A stretch of 64,000 nucleotides of DNA from UBA7359 sp963976795 (GTDB taxonomy: Bacteria > Pseudomonadota > Gammaproteobacteria > Eutrophobiales > Eutrophobiaceae), in assembly GCA_963976795.1 (NCBI GenBank), contig CAXBLT010000002.1, forward strand, positions 1-64,000, read 5' to 3'. The position numbers were made by a program, and so were the translations under genes. Shown in pieces: positions 59,501 through 64,000 of the stretch. Numbering within the stretch: position 1 is the stretch's first letter; every line of letters begins with the position of its first letter. A model generated the notes under the pieces. That model ran no database searches and was not told the origin of the DNA. It saw only the letters and a list, made by a program, of their open reading frames with translations.

Positions 59501-62500
59501 GCAATTACTCCTTTATGTAAATCTTGTAGACTATTTACACCAACACTATCTCTTTGTTTCAATGCTTCCATAGTGGCCATTGCGCCAGCTATTGTCGTTG
59601 TGTAGAAAACCTTATGCTGCAATGCCGTCCTTCTAATTGAATACGAATCAGCAATGGCCTTTTTGTCTTCTGTAGTATTAACTATTAAATCAATTGCATC
59701 ATTTTTTAACATATCAACAATATGGGGTTGCCCTTCTCTTACTTTATTAACGCGCTCACACTTTATTCCGGCTCCAGTCAATACCTTACAAGTACCACTA
59801 GTGGCATAAAGTTGATAGCCCAATAAAGATAATTCTCTCGCAACAATAACTGATTTTTCTTTGTCTATTTCCTTAACGCTGATAAATGCATTTCCTGATC
59901 GCGGAAACTCTTCTCCCGCTGCAAGTTGCCCTTTGGCAAATGCCTCACCAAATGTCTTTCCTACTCCCATTACCTCGCCGGTTGATTTCATCTCGGGACC
60001 CAACAATGGGTCAACGCCAGGAAACTTAATAAATGGAAAGACTGATTCCTTAACTGAATAATAATCTGGTACCGGTACGTGTGTTAAGTTTTGTGATGCC
60101 AAACTGTTACCTACCATACAATTTACGGCAACCTTAGCGATCGAAATACCTGTAGCTTTTGAAACAAAGGGTATCGTTCTTGAAGCCCTAGGGTTAACTT
60201 CCAGAACATAAATATCATCGTTCTGTATTGCAAACTGCGTATTCATCAAACCAACAACATTTAAAGCGCGCGCCATTGCCCCAACCTGTGATGCAATTTT
60301 GTCTTGAACTTCATCGCTTAAACTATAAGGAGGTAGTGAACAGGCCGAATCACCCGAATGCACACCTGCTTGTTCAATATGTTCCATAATCCCTGCAATA
60401 CAAACATCCTGTCCATCTGATATCGCATCAACATCAACTTCAATGGCATTATTTAAAAACCTGTCCAGCAATACTGGTGACGAATTAGATACCGCTACAG
60501 CATTGTCCATGTAATTTCTAAGATCATCTTCGTTATAAACAATCTCCATCGCTCGTCCACCCAATACGTACGACGGTCTTACAACCAACGGATAGCCAAT
60601 TTCTTCAGCTCCTTTTACTGCTTGCTCGACATCTCGAGCTGTTCGATTTGGTGGTTGTTTCAAACCGATATCTTCGAGTAACTTTTGAAATCGCTCACGA
60701 TCTTCTGCAAGATCAATTGAATCGGGACTCGTTCCGATAATGGGCACACCTGCTTTTTCAAGATCTCGCGCTAACTTCAAAGGTGTTTGACCGCCATATT
60801 GCACAATTACACCATACGGTTTTTCAACATGGATAATGTCTAATACATTTTCCAGTGTTAATGGTTCGAAATAGAGGCGATCTGATGTATCGTAATCCGT
60901 AGAAACCGTTTCAGGGTTGCAGTTAACCATGATTGTTTCATATCCAGCCTCACGCATAGCAAAGGCAGCCTGGACACAACAATAGTCAAACTCAATCCCT
61001 TGGCCAATTCGGTTAGGGCCGCCGCCTAAGACCATGATCTTTTGTCTATCACTTGGAGCTGCTTCACATTCAACATCATAAGTTGAATACATATAAGCCG
61101 TTGCTGACTCAAATTCTGCAGCACAAGAATCAACACGCTTAAATACCGGACGAATATTATTATCTATTCTTAATTTTCTTATTTGAGACTCAGATTGATC
61201 TATCAACTCCGCTAATCTCGCATCTGAAAATCCTTTGCGCTTTAATTGTCTTAAACGGCCCTCAGTTAACGAAGATACGCCTTCTTTCCTAAGTTTGTTT
61301 TCTTCTTCAATAAGATCATGTATCTGTACCAAAAACCAGGGGTCGATACTGCATATATTGAAAACATCCTCAACACTCAACCCATGTCGAAAGGCATCAG
61401 CAACATACCAAAGCCTATCTCCACGTGGTACTCGCAATTCTTTTTCAATCTGTTCTAAAACGTTCTCAGATGATTGATCAACTATTTCGTTAAACCCCGT
61501 TACTCCAGTTTCCATTCCACGAATTGCTTTTTGCATTGATTCCTGAAATGTACGTCCCATGGCCATAACTTCACCAACTGATTTCATCTGTGTTGTTAAA
61601 CGATCATCTGCTTGCGGAAATTTTTCAAAGGTGAAACGAGGTATCTTGGTAACGATATAATCAATACTGGGTTCGAATGATGCAGGTGTAGCGCCATCGG
61701 TAATTTCATTCTCAAGCTCATCTAATGTGTAACCCACCGCTAATTTTGCAGCGACTCTAGCGATCGGAAAGCCCGTTGCTTTAGATGCGAGTGCTGATGA
61801 GCGTGATACACGTGGATTCATCTCAATAATGATCAGTTCGCCGTTTTCTGGATTAACCGCAAATTGAACATTCGACCCACCGGTATCAACACCAATCTCG
61901 CGTAATACCTTAATAGAAGCATCACGCATTATTTGATATTCCTTATCAGTCAATGTCTGCGCCGGTGCAATAGTTATTGAATCGCCAGTATGAACCCCCA
62001 TTGGGTCAAAGTTTTCGATGGAACAAATAATGATGCAATTATCTTTTTTGTCACGGACAACTTCCATTTCATATTCTTTCCAGCCTAATACAGACTGATC
62101 AATTTGAACTTCATTAGTTGGTGAAGCCTCAACACCCTGATCGCAAATTTCCATAAACTCATCGCGGTTATAAGCAATACCACCACCGGTACCGCCCAGA
62201 GTAAACGAAGGACGAATGATTGCGGGAAACCCGATAACCTCCATAGCTGCCCTGGCTTCTTCCTTGTTATGTACAATTTCAGACTTCGCCATACCTAAGC
62301 CGATCTTTTGCATTGCTGTTCGAAATCGTTCACGATCTTCAGCTTTATCGATAGCGTCTTTTGACGCACCAATCATCTCTACATTGAATTTTTCAAGCAC
62401 ACCATTTGCATCCAAATCTAACGCGCAGTTCAGTGCTGTCTGTCCACCCATAGTCGGCAATAATGCATCCGGACGTTCTTTCTCAATAATCCTCGCCACT

Positions 62501-62718
62501 GTTTGCCAGTGAACTGGTTCAATATATGTCGCATCTGCCATCTCAGGATCGGTCATAATCGTAGCAGGGTTGGAATTCACCAAGATAACGCGGAATCCTT
62601 CTTCTCTTAATGCCTTACATGCTTGTGCGCCGGAATAGTCAAACTCACAGGCCTGTCCAATTATAATTGGACCTGCGCCAATGATTAGAATGCTTTTAAT
62701 ATCTGTACGTTTAGGCAT
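59497..62718 (-). CDS. carB: Carbamoyl-phosphate synthase large chain
   Basis: The 1073-residue enzyme makes carbamoyl phosphate for arginine and pyrimidines. It has two homologous ATP-grasp halves (SILIIGAGPIIIGQACEFDY and KIMVLGGGPNRIGQGIEFDY), an oligomerisation region between them, and a C-terminal MGS-like allosteric domain (LSLLGYQLYATSGTCKVL). Full length. It lies 7 bp after carA. Confidence 0.97.
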   Translation of the reverse strand: MPKRTDIKSILIIGAGPIIIGQACEFDYSGAQACKALREEGFRVILVNSNPATIMTDPEMADATYIEPVHWQTVARIIEKERPDALLPTMGGQTALNCALDLDANGVLEKFNVEMIGASKDAIDKAEDRERFRTAMQKIGLGMAKSEIVHNKEEARAAMEVIGFPAIIRPSFTLGGTGGGIAYNRDEFMEICDQGVEASPTNEVQIDQSVLGWKEYEMEVVRDKKDNCIIICSIENFDPMGVHTGDSITIAPAQTLTDKEYQIMRDASIKVLREIGVDTGGSNVQFAVNPENGELIIIEMNPRVSRSSALASKATGFPIARVAAKLAVGYTLDELENEITDGATPASFEPSIDYIVTKIPRFTFEKFPQADDRLTTQMKSVGEVMAMGRTFQESMQKAIRGMETGVTGFNEIVDQSSENVLEQIEKELRVPRGDRLWYVADAFRHGLSVEDVFNICSIDPWFLVQIHDLIEEENKLRKEGVSSLTEGRLRQLKRKGFSDARLAELIDQSESQIRKLRIDNNIRPVFKRVDSCAAEFESATAYMYSTYDVECEAAPSDRQKIMVLGGGPNRIGQGIEFDYCCVQAAFAMREAGYETIMVNCNPETVSTDYDTSDRLYFEPLTLENVLDIIHVEKPYGVIVQYGGQTPLKLARDLEKAGVPIIGTSPDSIDLAEDRERFQKLLEDIGLKQPPNRTARDVEQAVKGAEEIGYPLVVRPSYVLGGRAMEIVYNEDDLRNYMDNAVAVSNSSPVLLDRFLNNAIEVDVDAISDGQDVCIAGIMEHIEQAGVHSGDSACSLPPYSLSDEVQDKIASQVGAMARALNVVGLMNTQFAIQNDDIYVLEVNPRASRTIPFVSKATGISIAKVAVNCMVGNSLASQNLTHVPVPDYYSVKESVFPFIKFPGVDPLLGPEMKSTGEVMGVGKTFGEAFAKGQLAAGEEFPRSGNAFISVKEIDKEKSVIVARELSLLGYQLYATSGTCKVLTGAGIKCERVNKVREGQPHIVDMLKNDAIDLIVNTTEDKKAIADSYSIRRTALQHKVFYTTTIAGAMATMEALKQRDSVGVNSLQDLHKGVIA

Positions 62719-62725
62719 GGTTATA

Positions 62726-63859
62726 TTACGTTTTATGCTCTTGCATTAATTCAATGAAATGATTGAAGAGTGGTTTTAAATCATGTGGACCTGGACTCGC
62801 TTCCGGGTGTCCTTGAAAACCAAACACGGGATGGTTCTTGTGATGTACGCCCTGCAAAGATCCATCAAATAAAGAACGGTGCGTTGCGACGAGATTACTT
62901 GGTAATGTTTTTTCATCGACTGCAAAACCATGATTTTGGCTAGTGATTAGCACTTGGCCGTCTTCAAGCGATTGCACCGGATGGTTTGCACCATGATGAC
63001 CAAACTTCATTTTGCTTGTTTTTGCGCCCAATGCGAGTGAAAGCAACTGGTGTCCAAGGCAAATACCAAAAAGCGGTGTGCCTGAATTGATGATCTCCCT
63101 TATTGCGATAATAGCGTAATCACAGGGATCAGGATCACCCGGACCATTAGATAAAAAGACACCGTCTGGTTTTTCGGCCAATACCTCGCTCGCCGGTGTT
63201 TGCGCAGGAACGACCGTAACCTCACAACCCAAATCAGCCAAAATTCGAAGAATATTCCGCTTAACCCCAAAATCATATGCAACAACACGCCACTCTTTTT
63301 TGCCAGGAGAAGGTTTAATTCCATCTGCCAGTTCCCAAGTTCCATCTAGCCAGTTATATTTTGATGTTGTCGATACTTCTTTGGCTAGATCCATGCCGAC
63401 CAGACCTGCAAATGATTTTGCAGTATTAATTGATTTATCTGCATCAATATTATTACTCGCAACAACACAGGCTTTCATTGCGCCATGCTTGCGTATGTGT
63501 CGGGTAAGTTGACGCGTATCAATGCCCGCAATGGCAACGATATCATTTCTAATCAGATAATCACTCAGGTTTTCACTGGCACGCCAATTACTCATTACAA
63601 GTGATAAGTCTCGGATAATAAGACCACTTGCAAAGATTTTATTGGACTCTTCATCTTCGAAATTTGTGCCCACATTACCAATATGAGGATGCGTCAAGGT
63701 CACAATTTGTTTGTAGTAGGAAGGATCGGTAAGAATCTCCTGATACCCTGTGATCGAGGTATTAAAAACAACTTCACCAATGGACTCACCATCGATACCA
63801 ATCGATGTCCCATAAAACAATGAGCCATCTTCAAGGGCTAACAGGGCATTATCTGTCAA
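62726..63859 (-). CDS. carA: Carbamoyl-phosphate synthase small chain
   Basis: The 377-residue glutaminase subunit delivers ammonia to CarB. It has the N-terminal small-chain domain (ALLALEDGSLFYGTSIGIDG) and a class I glutaminase domain with the nucleophilic cysteine in FGICLGHQLLSLALG and the His/Glu pair in GFQGHPEASPGPHD. The start is TTG 63859, supported by GAGG 8-9 nt upstream and by the expected N-terminus, so low initiation efficiency is possible. Confidence 0.95.
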   Translation of the reverse strand: MTDNALLALEDGSLFYGTSIGIDGESIGEVVFNTSITGYQEILTDPSYYKQIVTLTHPHIGNVGTNFEDEESNKIFASGLIIRDLSLVMSNWRASENLSDYLIRNDIVAIAGIDTRQLTRHIRKHGAMKACVVASNNIDADKSINTAKSFAGLVGMDLAKEVSTTSKYNWLDGTWELADGIKPSPGKKEWRVVAYDFGVKRNILRILADLGCEVTVVPAQTPASEVLAEKPDGVFLSNGPGDPDPCDYAIIAIREIINSGTPLFGICLGHQLLSLALGAKTSKMKFGHHGANHPVQSLEDGQVLITSQNHGFAVDEKTLPSNLVATHRSLFDGSLQGVHHKNHPVFGFQGHPEASPGPHDLKPLFNHFIELMQEHKT

Positions 63860-64000
63860 AAAACGATACCTCTAATACAAATCGTTGCTTCGGATTTCCG
63901 TTCCACTAACGACATTGGTCTATATGGATGTAGGTATTCCAGGATTCGCGCAAGGCACCTACTGTTGGTGTCATATACAAAACTCAGAGAGTACATCCTA
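63860..64000. promoter_or_regulatory. Upstream region of carA
   Basis: The last 141 bp should contain the carAB promoter. No gene, and no clear dapB end (the usual neighbour in relatives), is visible. GAGG at 63869-63872 (minus strand) is the carA ribosome-binding site. I see no convincing promoter or operator. Confidence 0.4.

Noticed and set aside
1..64000. CRISPR arrays, tRNA or rRNA genes
   Set aside because: No regularly spaced short repeats and no cloverleaf or rRNA-like segments were noticed in the intergenic regions. A covariance-model scan would be needed to exclude small RNAs.

Overview
The window is chromosomal DNA of a gammaproteobacterium of fairly low GC content. The strongest evidence is gene order. 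On the minus strand leuB-asd-fimV-truA-trpF-trpB-trpA-accD-folC-SPOR protein-cvpA-purF and carA-carB-greA-rlmE-ftsH-glmM follow arrangements familiar from Pseudomonas-like gammaproteobacteria. The TCA genes, rppH with its HAD neighbour, the PHB genes and FimV fit this as well. No rRNA, tRNA, CRISPR array, prophage or complete insertion sequence was seen.

Layout. (1) 1-1.95 kb is an accessory patch: an unknown two-gene cassette between two imperfect ~125-bp direct repeats, then a ParE/ribbon-helix-helix toxin-antitoxin pair. (2) 1.97-17.9 kb is a catabolic island. It holds an acetone-carboxylase-type three-subunit enzyme, an acyl-CoA synthetase, an SDR dehydrogenase, a PcaF-type thiolase, an Old-Yellow-type flavoenzyme, a DUF35 protein followed by a truncated thiolase/Ltp-aldolase gene, a paired MaoC hydratase, a paired acyl-CoA dehydrogenase, a TetR regulator and a broken DUF2889 gene. 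Similar TGTTAG-containing palindromes lie in front of three of its transcription units. (3) 18-20.9 kb holds nspC, a small exported protein, rppH and a HAD phosphatase. (4) 21.3-29.6 kb holds mdh and gltA divergent from sucA-sucB-lpd. (5) 29.9-32.5 kb is a PHB island: thiolase, PhaR regulator and a phasin with a probable PhaR operator. (6) 32.5-48.3 kb is the long minus-strand purF-to-leuB housekeeping block plus an EamA transporter. (7) 48.4-54.9 kb holds dapC-dapD-ArsC-like, a FrnE-type DsbA protein, an encapsulated-ferritin-like protein, recQ and an EthD protein. (8) 54.9-63.9 kb is glmM, ftsH, rlmE, greA, carB and carA.

How it may work together. The catabolic island reads as a route that activates an acid to its CoA ester, dehydrogenates and hydrates it, cleaves it by a retro-aldol step (the step whose gene is now truncated), carboxylates the released ketone to a 3-oxo acid, re-activates that acid and splits it by thiolysis. 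The acetyl-CoA would feed the neighbouring TCA genes and the PHB genes. This pathway is inferred from gene families. The individual family assignments are much firmer than the substrate.

Points most worth checking are the catabolic island and its regulon, the two pseudogenes in it, the apparent loss of the glmM start codon, an encapsulin-type ferritin lacking a cargo tail, and a second FimV N-terminal-domain gene beside fimV.
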